Part shown: piece by piece, positions 8,557 through 16,753 of the stretch | Numbering within the stretch: the stretch's first letter is position 1 | How the letters are laid out: the number at the start of each line of letters is the position of its first letter | Assembly (NCBI RefSeq): GCF_017303055.1 | Contig: NZ_JAEKJT010000004.1 | Coordinates: 310,001 to 374,000 of the forward strand | Length of the DNA stretch: 64,000 bases | Origin: Halomonas litopenaei | GTDB lineage: Bacteria > Pseudomonadota > Gammaproteobacteria > Pseudomonadales > Halomonadaceae | Direction: 5' to 3' | The notes under the pieces: generated by a model | What the model saw: only the letters and a program-made list of their open reading frames with translations | What the model was told of the DNA's origin: nothing | The model's database searches: none | Program-made: the position numbers and the translations under genes

Positions 8557-10137
8557 ATGTCCAGATCCTTGATTCTGCTTGCCGGTGATCAGCTGAGCCA
8601 CGAGCTGGCAGCACTGGAACATGCCTCGGATGACGACGTGATCGCCCTCTGCGAGGTCGCCGAGGAAGGTCGCTATGTTCCCCATCATCCGCAAAAGATT
8701 GCGATGATGCTGTCGGCCATGCGCCACTTTGCTGCCAGCCTGCGTGACAAGGGATATCGGGTCCATTACAGCGCGCTCGATGACCCGGACAACGCCCACT
8801 CGCTGCTGCAAGAGGCCGAGCGGCTCGCAAAGCTCTATGACTGTCAGCGCATCGTGACCACTCGCCCGGGGGAATGGCGCCTGCTGCAGGCGATCGAGGA
8901 GCGTCGCAGCGACGTGCCCTGGGAATGGACTGAAGACACTCGGTTCTACTGCACCCCCGAGGCATTCGCGCAGTGGCTGTCAGGGCGCAAGCAACCCCGC
9001 ATGGAGGCCTTCTATCGCGAGATGCGGCGCCATACTGGGCTACTGATGGAAGGCGACGAGCCAATGGGCGGTCAGTGGAACTTCGACAAGGACAACCGCA
9101 AGCCACTCGACCAGCGCCTCGATGTGCCATCACCGCCTGAGCATGGTATCGATGACACCACCCAGGCAGTGCTCGACCTGGTGGCAGAGCACTTTGGCGA
9201 TCACTTTGGCGATCTTGACGGCTTCCACTGGCCGGTGACGCGGCGGCAGGCGCTGGTCGACCTGCGCCATTTCATCGATGCGCTGCTACCCGACTTTGGT
9301 GACTACCAGGACGCCATCAGCGATGACGACCCCTACCTCTTCCACTCGCGCCTCTCGGCGCCGATGAACCTGGGGCTGATAAGCCCGAGAGAGGTCTGTG
9401 AGGCAGCCCAGAATGCGTATCTTGAAGGCAAGGCCCCGATCAACGCGGTCGAGGGCTTCGTGCGACAGATACTCGGCTGGCGCGAGTACGTGCGCGGCGT
9501 CTACTGGTCTCAGATGCCAGACTACAAGCGCGGCAACGCCCTCAAGGCGACTCGTGGCCTGCCTCGCTTCTACTGGACCGGAGAGACGGACATGCGCTGC
9601 CTGCAGCGCGCTATCGGCATGACTCGCGAGAATGCCTACGCCCACCATATTCAGCGTCTGATGGTCACCGGCAACTTTGCCCTGCTATGCGGCGTCAGTC
9701 CGGAGGCACTATGCGACTGGTATCTCGCCGTCTATGCCGATGCCTGCGAGTGGGTCGAGCTGCCCAATACGCTGGGCATGGTGCTGCATGCTGACGGAGG
9801 CATCATGGGGTCCAAGCCCTACTGTGCATCTGGCAAGTACATCGACCGCATGTCGGATCACTGTCGCAACTGCCACTACGATGTAAAGAAGACCACAGGC
9901 GAGACGGCCTGTCCTTTCAACAGCCTCTACTGGCACTTCCTTGAGCGCCACGCCGACACCCTGAGCAACAACCACCGAATGAAGTTGATCTACGGCTCCT
10001 TGAACCGCATGAGCGATGACAAGCGCACCGCCATGCGTGAGCAGGCGGAGTCCTTTCTCGCCACGCTGGAGCTCGAGCCGAGCTACGGCCAAGGCGAACA
10101 TGTGGCAGGCTATCGCGCCCGGGGGTCATCATCATGA
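8557..10137 (+). CDS. Iron-sulfur bacterial cryptochrome/photolyase ((6-4) photolyase type)
   Basis: Member of the photolyase-related FeS-BCP/CryPro family (the PhrB type of Agrobacterium), 526 aa. Members bind FAD, a lumazine antenna and a [4Fe-4S] cluster, and repair (6-4) photoproducts. The N-terminal antenna domain begins LILLAGDQLSHELAAL. The helical FAD domain occupies roughly residues 230-510. Candidate cluster ligands C348, C436, C439 and C452 match the Agrobacterium pattern (350/438/441/454, from memory), and the His-His pair at 363-364 sits where the active-site histidine is expected. The gene overlaps the next one by ATGA. It is unrelated in subfamily to the cry-DASH gene at the window start, so the organism carries two distinct light-dependent systems. 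I infer DNA repair; a photoreceptor role, known for some relatives, is possible. Confidence 0.9.
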   Translation: MSRSLILLAGDQLSHELAALEHASDDDVIALCEVAEEGRYVPHHPQKIAMMLSAMRHFAASLRDKGYRVHYSALDDPDNAHSLLQEAERLAKLYDCQRIVTTRPGEWRLLQAIEERRSDVPWEWTEDTRFYCTPEAFAQWLSGRKQPRMEAFYREMRRHTGLLMEGDEPMGGQWNFDKDNRKPLDQRLDVPSPPEHGIDDTTQAVLDLVAEHFGDHFGDLDGFHWPVTRRQALVDLRHFIDALLPDFGDYQDAISDDDPYLFHSRLSAPMNLGLISPREVCEAAQNAYLEGKAPINAVEGFVRQILGWREYVRGVYWSQMPDYKRGNALKATRGLPRFYWTGETDMRCLQRAIGMTRENAYAHHIQRLMVTGNFALLCGVSPEALCDWYLAVYADACEWVELPNTLGMVLHADGGIMGSKPYCASGKYIDRMSDHCRNCHYDVKKTTGETACPFNSLYWHFLERHADTLSNNHRMKLIYGSLNRMSDDKRTAMREQAESFLATLELEPSYGQGEHVAGYRARGSSS

Positions 10138-10511
10138 AGCGCTTCGACGACATCACCCCGCCGGTCACCCTGTTCCACGACGGCGGCTGCCCGCTGTGTC
10201 GCCGGGAAGTCGCCTGGCTGCGCGGCCATCCCAGACGGGACCGTATTCGCTTCGTGGATATTCGCCATCCCGACTTTGATGCCGCGCAGTGGGGCAAGCG
10301 CATCGAGGACATGATGGGCAAGCTGCACCTTCTCGACGCAAGGGGCCACTGGATCGTCGGGATGGATGCCAGCAGAGCCCTGTACGCGACCTTGGGCTAC
10401 CGGCGCTGGCTCTGGTTCAGCATGCTACCGGGAATGCGGCAGGCGCTGGACCTGGGCTATCGCCTGTTTGCCAAGCTACGTCCCTGGCTGGGGCGACACG
10501 GGTCTGGCTAA
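10134..10511 (+). CDS. DCC (DUF393) thiol-disulfide oxidoreductase-like protein
   Basis: 125-aa protein of the DCC family, named for the conserved D-x-x-C-x-x-C start: here HDGGCPLCRREVAWLR near residues 14-29. The remainder has the usual pattern (RFVDIRHPDFDAAQWG; GMDASRALYATLGYRRWLW), and a weakly hydrophobic C-terminal half. Function is not established; a redox role is inferred from the CPLC motif. Translationally coupled to the photolyase upstream (ATGA), a pairing that suggests joint expression. The stop codon at 10509-10511 lies inside the first unit of a 15-bp tandem array. Confidence 0.85.
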   Translation: MKRFDDITPPVTLFHDGGCPLCRREVAWLRGHPRRDRIRFVDIRHPDFDAAQWGKRIEDMMGKLHLLDARGHWIVGMDASRALYATLGYRRWLWFSMLPGMRQALDLGYRLFAKLRPWLGRHGSG

Positions 10512-10710
10512 GACCAGACTGGCAACGTACAGACTGGCCAAGCGCGGTCTGGATAGGGTCGATCTGGATAGGGTCGGTCTAGATAGGGTCGGTCTAGATA
10601 GGGTCGGTCTAGATAGGGTCGGTCTAGATAGGGTCGATCTAGATAGGGTCGATCTAGATAGGTTAGGTCTGAACAGTTTCGATCTGGAAGGGTTCGACCT
10701 AGAGAGGTTC
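10501..10710. repeat. Tandem array, 15-bp unit, 14 copies
   Basis: Fourteen contiguous 15-bp units, starting inside the last codons of the DCC gene. Units at 10576, 10591, 10606 and 10621 are identical (GGTCTAGATAGGGTC); those at both ends are diverged, which is the pattern expected of an array that expanded in its middle. One forward frame reads as pentapeptides of the form V-[DG]-L-D-R and continues out of frame with the upstream gene. There is no start codon or ribosome site for it inside the array, so I regard it as DNA repeat rather than protein. Confidence 0.9.
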
Positions 10711-10823
10711 GAACAAGACCGTCACGGGCCCTGGCTATCAGCGCCAGGGACTTGTATCGGTCAGAGGAAGGCAGGAACACCCAGGGGTGTCAGAACGTCA
10801 ATGGTGGGGTCGAGAGGGCAGCG
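10711..10823. other. Non-coding stretch after the array
   Basis: No gene seen. Contains a small inverted repeat CCCTGGC-N7-GCCAGGG at about 10730-10750 without a T tract; it could end transcription of the convergent DUF6482 or DCC genes, but support is weak. Confidence 0.3.
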
Positions 10824-11126
10824 TCAGAAGACCAGTGGCATGCGCGATGCCAGTGGCTGCGCATAGTGGGTCTCGCGGCCAATCACCTCGTCGTGAGCGA
10901 CGTGCTGCACCAGGTAGGCTCGATGAATGCCTGCTCGCTTCAGCTCAAGGTAGACATCGTCCAGTGAACGGAACAGCACAGGCTTGCCGCGTCGGCAGAG
11001 CATATGACGCGCCCCTTCGACGTCTTCCAGCTCGACTTGATAGAAACGGCTACCCGCGTGGCTGATGACGCGGATCTCGAAGTTGTCGTGTCGGCCCACA
11101 AAGGCCTTCAGCTCCTGAAATTCCAT
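10824..11126 (-). CDS. Small conserved protein, DUF6482-like
   Basis: 100-aa soluble protein beginning MEFQELKAFVGRHDNFEIRV. I recognise it as resembling DUF6482 proteins of Halomonas and Pseudomonas, whose function is unknown. The sequence has a compact alpha/beta look: FYQVELEDVEGARHML in the middle, then FRSLDDVYLELKRAGIHRAY, suggesting a single small domain that ends near the C-terminus. No signal peptide, metal motif or membrane segment. It stands alone: the left neighbour is the 15-bp array, the right neighbour a long non-coding stretch. A purine-rich ribosome site (AGAGG) lies about 11 nt upstream. Confidence 0.7.
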   Translation of the reverse strand: MEFQELKAFVGRHDNFEIRVISHAGSRFYQVELEDVEGARHMLCRRGKPVLFRSLDDVYLELKRAGIHRAYLVQHVAHDEVIGRETHYAQPLASRMPLVF

Positions 11127-11553
11127 AATATCTTTCGCCTCTTTTCATCCTGTAGTGGCGGCCAGCGTCTTGCCACCGCCTTGCTGATTAGCGCTATCTG
11201 CCACACCAGTCCATTCTTGCCACCGTCTGGCGCGGGTCATCGTCTCACAGACTGCTCGACACTAGCGCGATGGACGGTGCGACGGTTTGATCATGGCACA
11301 GCCTGACGATGGAGAGTGACATTCTGGTTACGCTAACAATAATTTCTCTGACCTGGATACACACCTGCCGTTCCCTGCGCGATGCAATCAAGCACGCTCC
11401 AGCAGAAGACAGCTCCATACCGTCAAGACACTCAGTAAAAAGAAAGGGCTAGAGCGAAAAGTGACGCAGCAAGGGAAGCGCGCACAGCGACGAGCGGACA
11501 GAGGGAAGAAGGAACAGAAGAAAGAGAATGCAGAAGACACCAAACTCAGACAT

Positions 11554-11595
11554 GCGAGATGCGAGAGGCGAGAGGCGAGAGGCGAGAGGCGAAGG
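11554..11595. repeat. Tandem array GCGAGAG, about 6 copies
   Basis: Four exact GCGAGAG units (11561-11588) flanked by one-mismatch or two-mismatch units GCGAGAT and GCGAAGG. Lies about 110 bp downstream of the stop codon of the 97-aa gene on the minus strand. Confidence 0.85.
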
Positions 11596-11615
11596 AACGA
11601 GAACACACCAGGCAA

Positions 11616-11636
11616 AGGCCACCCCTTCGGTGGCCT
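11616..11636 (-). terminator. Hairpin, probable terminator of the 97-aa gene
   Basis: AGGCCACC, 5-nt loop, GGTGGCCT. On the minus strand the stem is followed by TTTGCC, a short T tract, 70 bp after the stop codon at 11708. Confidence 0.5.
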
Positions 11637-11707
11637 CGCGGGCAACCAGACGCCCAACAGGCCAGCCTGTCATGCGCTACAGCATCACCCTACTGCTGTC
11701 CCGACGC

Positions 11708-12001
11708 CTACTGATACTCGGAAGGATCGATCGCCTTGCCCAGGGAATTTCTGTCGACCCAGTTCCCTGCCTTGGTTTCCTTGTAACGAAAGACCACCTT
11801 ATCCCCTACAGCCACCGGAAGTTCGGCATCTTCTGTCTGATAACTGTAGTCGACGCCGTCCACCACCAGGTGGTAACGGTACAGATCGGGCATGCCCAGC
11901 CATTCCTTGAAAGGACCTTCACGTTCCACCGAAGTCAGCTCACCTCGGGCTTCCAGCTTGGGCGCGCGGCGCCGATTGCCGCGTCGAAATCCACCTGCCA
12001 T
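11708..12001 (-). CDS. Hypothetical protein, 97 aa
   Basis: I do not recognise a family. The protein starts MAGGFRRGNRRRAPKLEARG, a strongly basic segment, followed by an acidic/aromatic domain (PDLYRYHLVVDGVDYSYQ, then GDKVVFRYKETKAGNWVDRN) that reads like a small beta-barrel. A basic tail plus barrel could suggest nucleic-acid binding, but this is only an impression. The start at 12001 is chosen because GGAGG lies 8 nt upstream; an in-frame extension of 26 residues to 12079 is less likely. It lies immediately downstream of dnaB on the same strand (about 90 nt gap) and may be co-transcribed. Confidence 0.75.
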   Translation of the reverse strand: MAGGFRRGNRRRAPKLEARGELTSVEREGPFKEWLGMPDLYRYHLVVDGVDYSYQTEDAELPVAVGDKVVFRYKETKAGNWVDRNSLGKAIDPSEYQ

Positions 12002-12093
12002 GTCAGGGTCCTCCAGAGTCGGGTTACAGAGTGCAAGGGGCGGCATTATACGAGTCCACCGGTTCAGCTCAAGCCGCACCTCTTGCGCAGGGC

Positions 12094-13482
12094 CTATTCA
12101 CCGAAGGTGTCGCCGTAGCTATCTGGTGCAAGATCCTCGAAACGGGTGTATTTGCCGATAAAGGCCATGTGAACCGCGCCGATCGGACCGTTACGCTGCT
12201 TGCCGATGATAAATTCGGCCAGCCCCTTGTTATCGGGGTTATCAGGATTGTAGACCTCATCACGATAGACGAAACCGATGAGGTCGGCGTCCTGCTCGAT
12301 GGCCCCGGACTCACGCAGATCCGACATCACCGGGCGCTTGTTGGGTCGCTGCTCCAAGGAACGGTTGAGCTGCGACAGGGCAATGACCGGGCACCCGAAT
12401 TCCTTGGCCAGCCCCTTGAGAGACCGTGATATCTCGGAGATCTCACCGGTACGGTTGTCACCGAACCCTGGCACCTGCATCAGCTGCAGATAGTCGATCA
12501 TGATCATCGCCAGGTTGCCGTGTTCGCGCACGACTCGACGAACTCGCGAGCGCATTTCGTTGGGGGACAAGGCTGCGGTGTCATCGATAAACAGCTGCTT
12601 GTCCTTCAGCAGGTTGACCGCGGAGGTGAGCCGCGGCCAGTCCTCGTCTTCCAGCTGACCGGAACGCACGCGAGTCTGATCGATACGACCCAGTGACGAC
12701 AGCATACGCAGCATGATCGAGTCTGCCGGCATCTCCATGGAAAACACCATGACCGGCTTGTCGCTGGAGACTACCGCATGCTCTACCAGATTCATGGCAA
12801 AGGTGGTCTTACCCATGGAGGGTCGACCGGCCACAATGACCAGGTCAGAAGGTTGAAGGCCCGACGTCATGTCATCCAGGTCACGAAAACCCGTCGACAG
12901 ACCGGTCATCTCGCCCTTCATATTGAACAGTTCGTCGATTCGATCGACGGCCTTAGTCAGCAGTTCGCTCATACCGATGGGACCACCGGCCTTGGGGCGA
13001 TCTTCGCTGATCTGGAACACCAGACGCTCGGCCTCGTTGACCAGCTCGTCAGCGGGACGACCGTTGGGGCTGAACGCGCCATCGGCGATCTGGTTGGCTG
13101 CCTGAATCAGTTTGCGCAGGGTGGCCCTTTCGCGAACGATATCACCGTAGGCGCGGATATTACTGGCGGAAGGCGTATTGCGGGCGAGCTCCGCCAGGTA
13201 CGCCAGTCCACCCACGGTATCGAGTTGATCGCGAGCCTCCAGCGCCTCGGACAGGGTCACCACGTCCAGCGGGCGACTGGACTCCGCCAGCGCCACCATG
13301 GCGTTGAACACCAGACGGTGTTCATAGCGATAGAAGTCATCGGCGACCAGGCGGTCGGCGATGCTGTCCCAGGCCTGATTGTCCAACATCAGACCACCCA
13401 GCACCGATTGCTCGGCCTCGACCGAGTGGGGCGGAACCTTGAGCGCTGCGGCTTCCTGATCGATGGTCTGGACGTCACTCAT
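12094..13482 (-). CDS. dnaB: Replicative DNA helicase DnaB
   Basis: Hexameric 5'-3' helicase at the replication fork, 462 aa, normal length. The N-terminal helical domain (VPPHSVEAEQSVLGGLMLD near residue 16) binds primase. The RecA-like motor carries the Walker A motif GRPSMGKTTFAMNL near 224-237, the Walker B region MIMIDYLQLMQ, and the DNA-binding ALSQLNRSLEQRPNKRP segment. Downstream of rplI on the same strand, the rpsF-rpsR-rplI-dnaB order common in gammaproteobacteria, but separated from rplI by a strong terminator, so it probably has its own promoter in the 13483-13585 gap. Confidence 0.97.
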   Translation of the reverse strand: MSDVQTIDQEAAALKVPPHSVEAEQSVLGGLMLDNQAWDSIADRLVADDFYRYEHRLVFNAMVALAESSRPLDVVTLSEALEARDQLDTVGGLAYLAELARNTPSASNIRAYGDIVRERATLRKLIQAANQIADGAFSPNGRPADELVNEAERLVFQISEDRPKAGGPIGMSELLTKAVDRIDELFNMKGEMTGLSTGFRDLDDMTSGLQPSDLVIVAGRPSMGKTTFAMNLVEHAVVSSDKPVMVFSMEMPADSIMLRMLSSLGRIDQTRVRSGQLEDEDWPRLTSAVNLLKDKQLFIDDTAALSPNEMRSRVRRVVREHGNLAMIMIDYLQLMQVPGFGDNRTGEISEISRSLKGLAKEFGCPVIALSQLNRSLEQRPNKRPVMSDLRESGAIEQDADLIGFVYRDEVYNPDNPDNKGLAEFIIGKQRNGPIGAVHMAFIGKYTRFEDLAPDSYGDTFGE

Positions 13483-13585
13483 CTGCTTGTCTCTCGCAAC
13501 ACATGTACTGCCGGTCGGTAAAGGGCTTCCAGTCTAGCCGATCTCCACCCTCTCGCAAGACCGTAGCTCCGCGGATCGCGGGCAT

Positions 13586-13616
13586 AAAAAAAGGCGCGGG
13601 ATATCACTCCCGCGCC
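13586..13616 (-). terminator. Terminator of the ribosomal protein operon
   Basis: On the minus strand GGCGCGGGA, 6-nt loop, TCCCGCGCC then seven T. It lies 26 bp after the rplI stop codon. Confidence 0.9.
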
Positions 13617-13641
13617 CTTGCTGTTGCCGTGGGAGATGACC

Positions 13642-14088
13642 TTATTCGGCCACCACCACCACGCGCACAGCGGCGTCGACGTCAGCGTGCAGGTGCAGCA
13701 CGATGTCGTACTCACCGGTCTGACGGATCGGGCCTTCCGGCATACGCACTTCGCTCTTGGCGACATCGATTCCAGCGCTGGAGATCGCTTCCGCCAGGTC
13801 ACGCGGACCGATGGAACCGAACAGCTTGCCTTCGTCACCGGCCTTGGCGACCAGAGACAGCTCGATATCGTTGAGCTGCTCGGCGCGGGCTTCCGCCTCG
13901 GCCTTGCGCTCAGCGGCCTGGGCTTCAAGCTCGGCGCGCTGTGCTTCAAAAGCAGCGATGTTGTCCTTGGTGGCCGGCACGGCAAGGCCGTAAGGCACCA
14001 GGTAGTTACGGCCGTAGCCAGGCTTGACGGTGACCTTGTCACCAAGACCGCCCAGCTTGCCAATGTTGTCGAGCAGAATGACTTCCAT
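13642..14088 (-). CDS. rplI: 50S ribosomal protein L9
   Basis: 148 aa, standard length. Begins [20 protein letters not shown], the conserved L9 N-terminal domain that binds 23S rRNA near the L1 stalk. The long connecting helix ([20 protein letters not shown]) and the C-terminal domain follow. A ribosome site GAGG precedes the ATG. Last gene of the rpsF-rpsR-membrane protein-rplI operon, ended by the terminator at 13586. Confidence 0.97.
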   Translation of the reverse strand: MEVILLDNIGKLGGLGDKVTVKPGYGRNYLVPYGLAVPATKDNIAAFEAQRAELEAQAAERKAEAEARAEQLNDIELSLVAKAGDEGKLFGSIGPRDLAEAISSAGIDVAKSEVRMPEGPIRQTGEYDIVLHLHADVDAAVRVVVVAE

Positions 14089-14104
14089 CTCGTAAACCTC
14101 TATG

Positions 14105-14956
14105 TCAGTTGCTGTGACCTAGACGACCGCGGAAATCCGCGAAGGTGTCGATCAAGGCCACAACCAGCACGATGAGAATCATGGGCCAGGTGGTGATCAG
14201 CAGCAGATAGAACGCGACCAGCCACAACCCGTTCATTCCCTTACGTCCAACTACACCATGTGTCAGGCCGATGCCCGCCATCAGTAGCGGTATCCAGGCC
14301 AGCATGCCGATGCCAGGCAGTCCAAGCAGCGAGCCAGCAATCACCAGCACCACCAGCAGAATCAGCTCCCGAGGGCTGAGCCGCATGGCGTGGAACTCTT
14401 CCCGAAAACCACCGGGGTTGTAGAGTCCCGCCTGCCAGCTACGGGCCAGTGCCAGGCAAGCCACGGAGGCCAGCATGACAACCAGGCCGGTGACCCCGCT
14501 GATGACCAGCTCGGCCAGCTGTGTGGGGTCGACGCCCTGGGCCGCCAGCTCGTCGAGCATGGCCGCTACCTCGGACGAGCTCTGACGCAGCTGATCCAGC
14601 ATCAGGGCGGTGTCCGTCCGGGGCAGAAACACCCCGATCTGGATCATCGCCGCGCCCGCCAGAGACCCCAGGATCAGTGCTTCGCTCCAGCGCATGCGAG
14701 AGCGCAGCACGACCGCCATCAACAGCGCCAGCAAGGTCGTCGCCAGAGGAATCGGATCCCCTTGCGTCCACCACCAGCCCGCAGGAACCGCTGCGGCAGC
14801 AATCACCGGCAACGCCGGCGCCATGCCCTTGCGCAGCGTCACCAGAGCGGCGATAGCGGCGCCGAACCAGAACAGCCAGGGCACCGCAGACGCCACCAGG
14901 GCGACCAGCGCCGCCTGGGGCGTCCCTTTCATCGACCATCGGGCGACAGGCAGCAT
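14105..14956 (-). CDS. Conserved membrane protein within the S6/S18/L9 operon
   Basis: 283-aa polytopic inner-membrane protein with about eight hydrophobic helices and a basic N-terminus. It resembles the unnamed DUF2232-like membrane protein encoded between rpsR and rplI in pseudomonads. Function unknown. The central hydrophilic stretch (residues about 115-145, [18 protein letters not shown]) separates two helical halves. The ribosome site is poor: no clear Shine-Dalgarno before the ATG at 14956. Translation may depend on coupling to rpsR, whose stop is 11 nt away. priB, which enterics keep between rpsF and rpsR, is absent. Confidence 0.85.
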   Translation of the reverse strand: MLPVARWSMKGTPQAALVALVASAVPWLFWFGAAIAALVTLRKGMAPALPVIAAAAVPAGWWWTQGDPIPLATTLLALLMAVVLRSRMRWSEALILGSLAGAAMIQIGVFLPRTDTALMLDQLRQSSSEVAAMLDELAAQGVDPTQLAELVISGVTGLVVMLASVACLALARSWQAGLYNPGGFREEFHAMRLSPRELILLVVLVIAGSLLGLPGIGMLAWIPLLMAGIGLTHGVVGRKGMNGLWLVAFYLLLITTWPMILIVLVVALIDTFADFRGRLGHSN

Positions 14957-14967
14957 CGGTTGATGAC

Positions 14968-15195
14968 TTACTGGTGGCTGTCGGTGTAGGGCAGCAGAGC
15001 CAGGTAGCGTGCGCGCTTGATCGCGGTAGACAGCTGGCGCTGGTAACGGGCCTTGGTACCGGTGATACGGCTGGGAACGATCTTGCCAGTCTCGGTGATG
15101 TAGGCCTTCAGGGTGTCCAGATCTTTGTAGTCGATCTGCTTCACGCCTTCAGCGGTGAAACGGCAAAACTTGCGGCGACGGAAAAAACGTGCCAT
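14968..15195 (-). CDS. rpsR: 30S ribosomal protein S18
   Basis: 75 aa, beginning [21 protein letters not shown]18 pairs with S6 on the platform of the small subunit. The usual signatures are present ([18 protein letters not shown] and [12 protein letters not shown]). An AAGGAG-like site precedes the ATG. Co-transcribed with rpsF, 45 nt upstream. Confidence 0.97.
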   Translation of the reverse strand: MARFFRRRKFCRFTAEGVKQIDYKDLDTLKAYITETGKIVPSRITGTKARYQRQLSTAIKRARYLALLPYTDSHQ

Positions 15196-15240
15196 GGAAA
15201 GACTCCTTATACGTGCGTTGCAGAACTAGCGATGCGCGGC

Positions 15241-15612
15241 TTAGGCGGATTCAGCGGTGCGCGGCTTTTCTTCGCGACGGGCACGCTTCTCTTCCACCGG
15301 CTTCATCATCGGAGACGCTTCGGTGATGGCTTCCTTGCAGCGCACCACCAGGCTGCGGATGATGGCGTCGTTGAAACGGAAGATGTTCTCGATTTCCTCG
15401 AGAGTCTCGCCGCTGCACTCAACGTTCATCAGCACGTAGTGGGCCTTGTGGATCTTGTTGATCGGGTAGGCCAGGTGACGGCGACCCCAATCTTCGAGAC
15501 GGTGAACGGTACCGGAGTTCTCGGTGACGATGCTGGTGTAGCGCTCGACCATGGCCGGAACCTGCTCACTCTGGTCCGGGTGGACCATGAAGACGATCTC
15601 GTAGTGACGCAT
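15241..15612 (-). CDS. rpsF: 30S ribosomal protein S6
   Basis: 123 aa, beginning [15 protein letters not shown]6 binds S18 and the central domain of 16S rRNA. The segment [20 protein letters not shown] is diagnostic. The tail ([15 protein letters not shown]) is short and charged; it is the region modified by glutamate ligase RimK in some bacteria. I chose 15612 because AAGGAG lies upstream; the frame is open for another 42 codons into the leader but with no family similarity. First gene of the operon, with a promoter about 130 nt upstream. Confidence 0.97.
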   Translation of the reverse strand: MRHYEIVFMVHPDQSEQVPAMVERYTSIVTENSGTVHRLEDWGRRHLAYPINKIHKAHYVLMNVECSGETLEEIENIFRFNDAIIRSLVVRCKEAITEASPMMKPVEEKRARREEKPRTAESA

Positions 15613-15740
15613 GGATTCTCCTTTCGGTTTGGCAGCTTCCGCAGGGGCCTGAGCGGGTGTCAAGAACATCGCTCGACGCCGGGGGAAGCAAGGAGTGAAT
15701 AACAAATAACCTGTCCCGCGCAGAACGCACGGGCGCATGG

Positions 15741-15769
15741 ATTCTACGGAGTCAAGAGGCGTGATGCAA
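15741..15769 (-). promoter_or_regulatory. Probable promoter of the rpsF operon
   Basis: On the minus strand TTGCAT (15769-15764), 17 nt, TAGAAT (15746-15741). The leader to the S6 start is about 120 nt, long enough for S6:S18 autoregulation known in other bacteria, although I could not identify that RNA structure by eye. Confidence 0.5.
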
Positions 15770-15838
15770 CCTGAACATCACTTTCCTCTCTTTTAGCCAG
15801 GTGGCGAGGACAGGCGGTCTTGCTAGCGCTTCTCTCTG

Positions 15839-15877
15839 TCACCTCTTTCTATCACCTCTTTCTACCACCTCTCTCCA
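15839..15877. repeat. 13-bp tandem repeat, pyrimidine-rich, 3 clear copies
   Basis: TCACCTCTTTCTA twice (15839-15864), then CCACCTCTCTCCA. Two further, very diverged 13-mers continue to 15903, right up to the rlmB stop codon. The whole stretch is C/T on the plus strand. Confidence 0.75.
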
Positions 15878-15905
15878 CCCTCCCTACCATCCCTATCTAC
15901 CACTA

Positions 15906-16721
15906 TCAGGACGATGAACGCTGTCGCACTGCCTCAAACAGGCAGATACCGGTAGCAACGGAGACGTTGAGGCTGGAGACCGCCCCGGCCATCGGCAGCT
16001 TGACCAGCGTGTCACAGGCTTCGCGGGTCAAGCGGCGCATGCCCTTGCCTTCAGCCCCCATGACCAGCGCCGTCGGGCCGCGCAGATCCGCCTCGAAGAC
16101 GCTGCCTTCGGCTTCGCCCGCCGTTCCGGTGATCCACACGCCCTCTTCCTTCAGCCGCGCCATGGCCCGCGCCAGGTTGGTCACCTGATACACCGGCACA
16201 CTTTCAGCAGCACCACAGGCCACCTTGCGCACCGTGGCATTCAGCGGCGCCGACTTGTCCTTGGGCACCAGCACCCCATGCACGCCAGCGGCGTCGGCGC
16301 TGCGCAGGCACGCTCCCAGGTTGTGCACGTCAGTGACCCCGTCAAGAATCAGCAGCAGCGGCGGTGTTTCCAGCGGCCATGCCTTCAGCTTATGCCAGAG
16401 CGACTCCTCGCTCTCCGGTGCCAACGGCGGACAGAAAGCGACGACTCCCTGATGGGAAGCCCCCTGGGAGAGGCGGTCCAGCTCGTCTCGGGGCACCGCT
16501 TTGACACGTGCCCCACGCTGACGCGCCAGCTCGATCAGGTCGTGCAAGCGTCGGCCCGCTTCACCTTCCTGCAGCCACAGCTCGCGAGGGGATTCGCCGC
16601 GATCCAACATGGCCCGGACGGCATGCACGCCAAAGACGCCATCGAGACCTGCGGGCGCCGCGGCGCCAGAACCACCCCGTGGCTGACGCTGACGTTGACG
16701 CTTGGATTCATGCTTGGCCAC
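15906..16721 (-). CDS. rlmB: 23S rRNA (guanosine-2251-2'-O)-methyltransferase
   Basis: SpoU-family methyltransferase that 2'-O-methylates G2251 of 23S rRNA in the peptidyl-transferase P loop. 271 aa. An unusually long, basic leader (about 25 residues rich in K, R, Q, G) precedes the substrate-binding domain GVFGVHAVRAML. The SPOUT motifs are intact: LLILDGVTDVHNLGACLRSA, TALVMGAEGKGMRRLTRE and KLPMAGAVSSLNVSVATGIC. Starts at GTG (16721) behind AGGAGGG; the next ATG lies inside the leader. Follows rnr on the same strand with a 32-nt gap, the usual rnr-rlmB pairing. Confidence 0.95.
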   Translation of the reverse strand: MAKHESKRQRQRQPRGGSGAAAPAGLDGVFGVHAVRAMLDRGESPRELWLQEGEAGRRLHDLIELARQRGARVKAVPRDELDRLSQGASHQGVVAFCPPLAPESEESLWHKLKAWPLETPPLLLILDGVTDVHNLGACLRSADAAGVHGVLVPKDKSAPLNATVRKVACGAAESVPVYQVTNLARAMARLKEEGVWITGTAGEAEGSVFEADLRGPTALVMGAEGKGMRRLTREACDTLVKLPMAGAVSSLNVSVATGICLFEAVRQRSSS

Positions 16722-16753
16722 GCAGACCCTCCTGTAAACAGATCACGCTGGCG

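Larger units (their letters stand above)
11127..11707. other. Long non-coding region with simple repeats
   Basis: 581 bases with no convincing gene. The left part holds upstream sequence of the DUF6482-like gene. The right part (about 11440-11610) is purine-rich and carries the 7-bp array at 11554-11595 and the hairpin at 11616-11636. Open frames across it encode only low-complexity sequence created by the repeats. Confidence 0.6.

Noticed and set aside
10501..10710. CRISPR-like array
   Set aside because: Units are contiguous with no spacers and no cas genes are nearby.
10366..10866. A 166-codon plus-strand frame with pentapeptide-like repeats through the 15-bp array
   Set aside because: It starts inside the DCC gene in another frame, has no ribosome site, and its regularity is explained by the DNA repeat. 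Kept as a repeat, with the remnant idea noted.
11388..11673. Minus-strand frames with LASRLSPLASRLS repeats
   Set aside because: The peptide repeats follow from the GCGAGAG DNA repeat; no ribosome site and no similarity.
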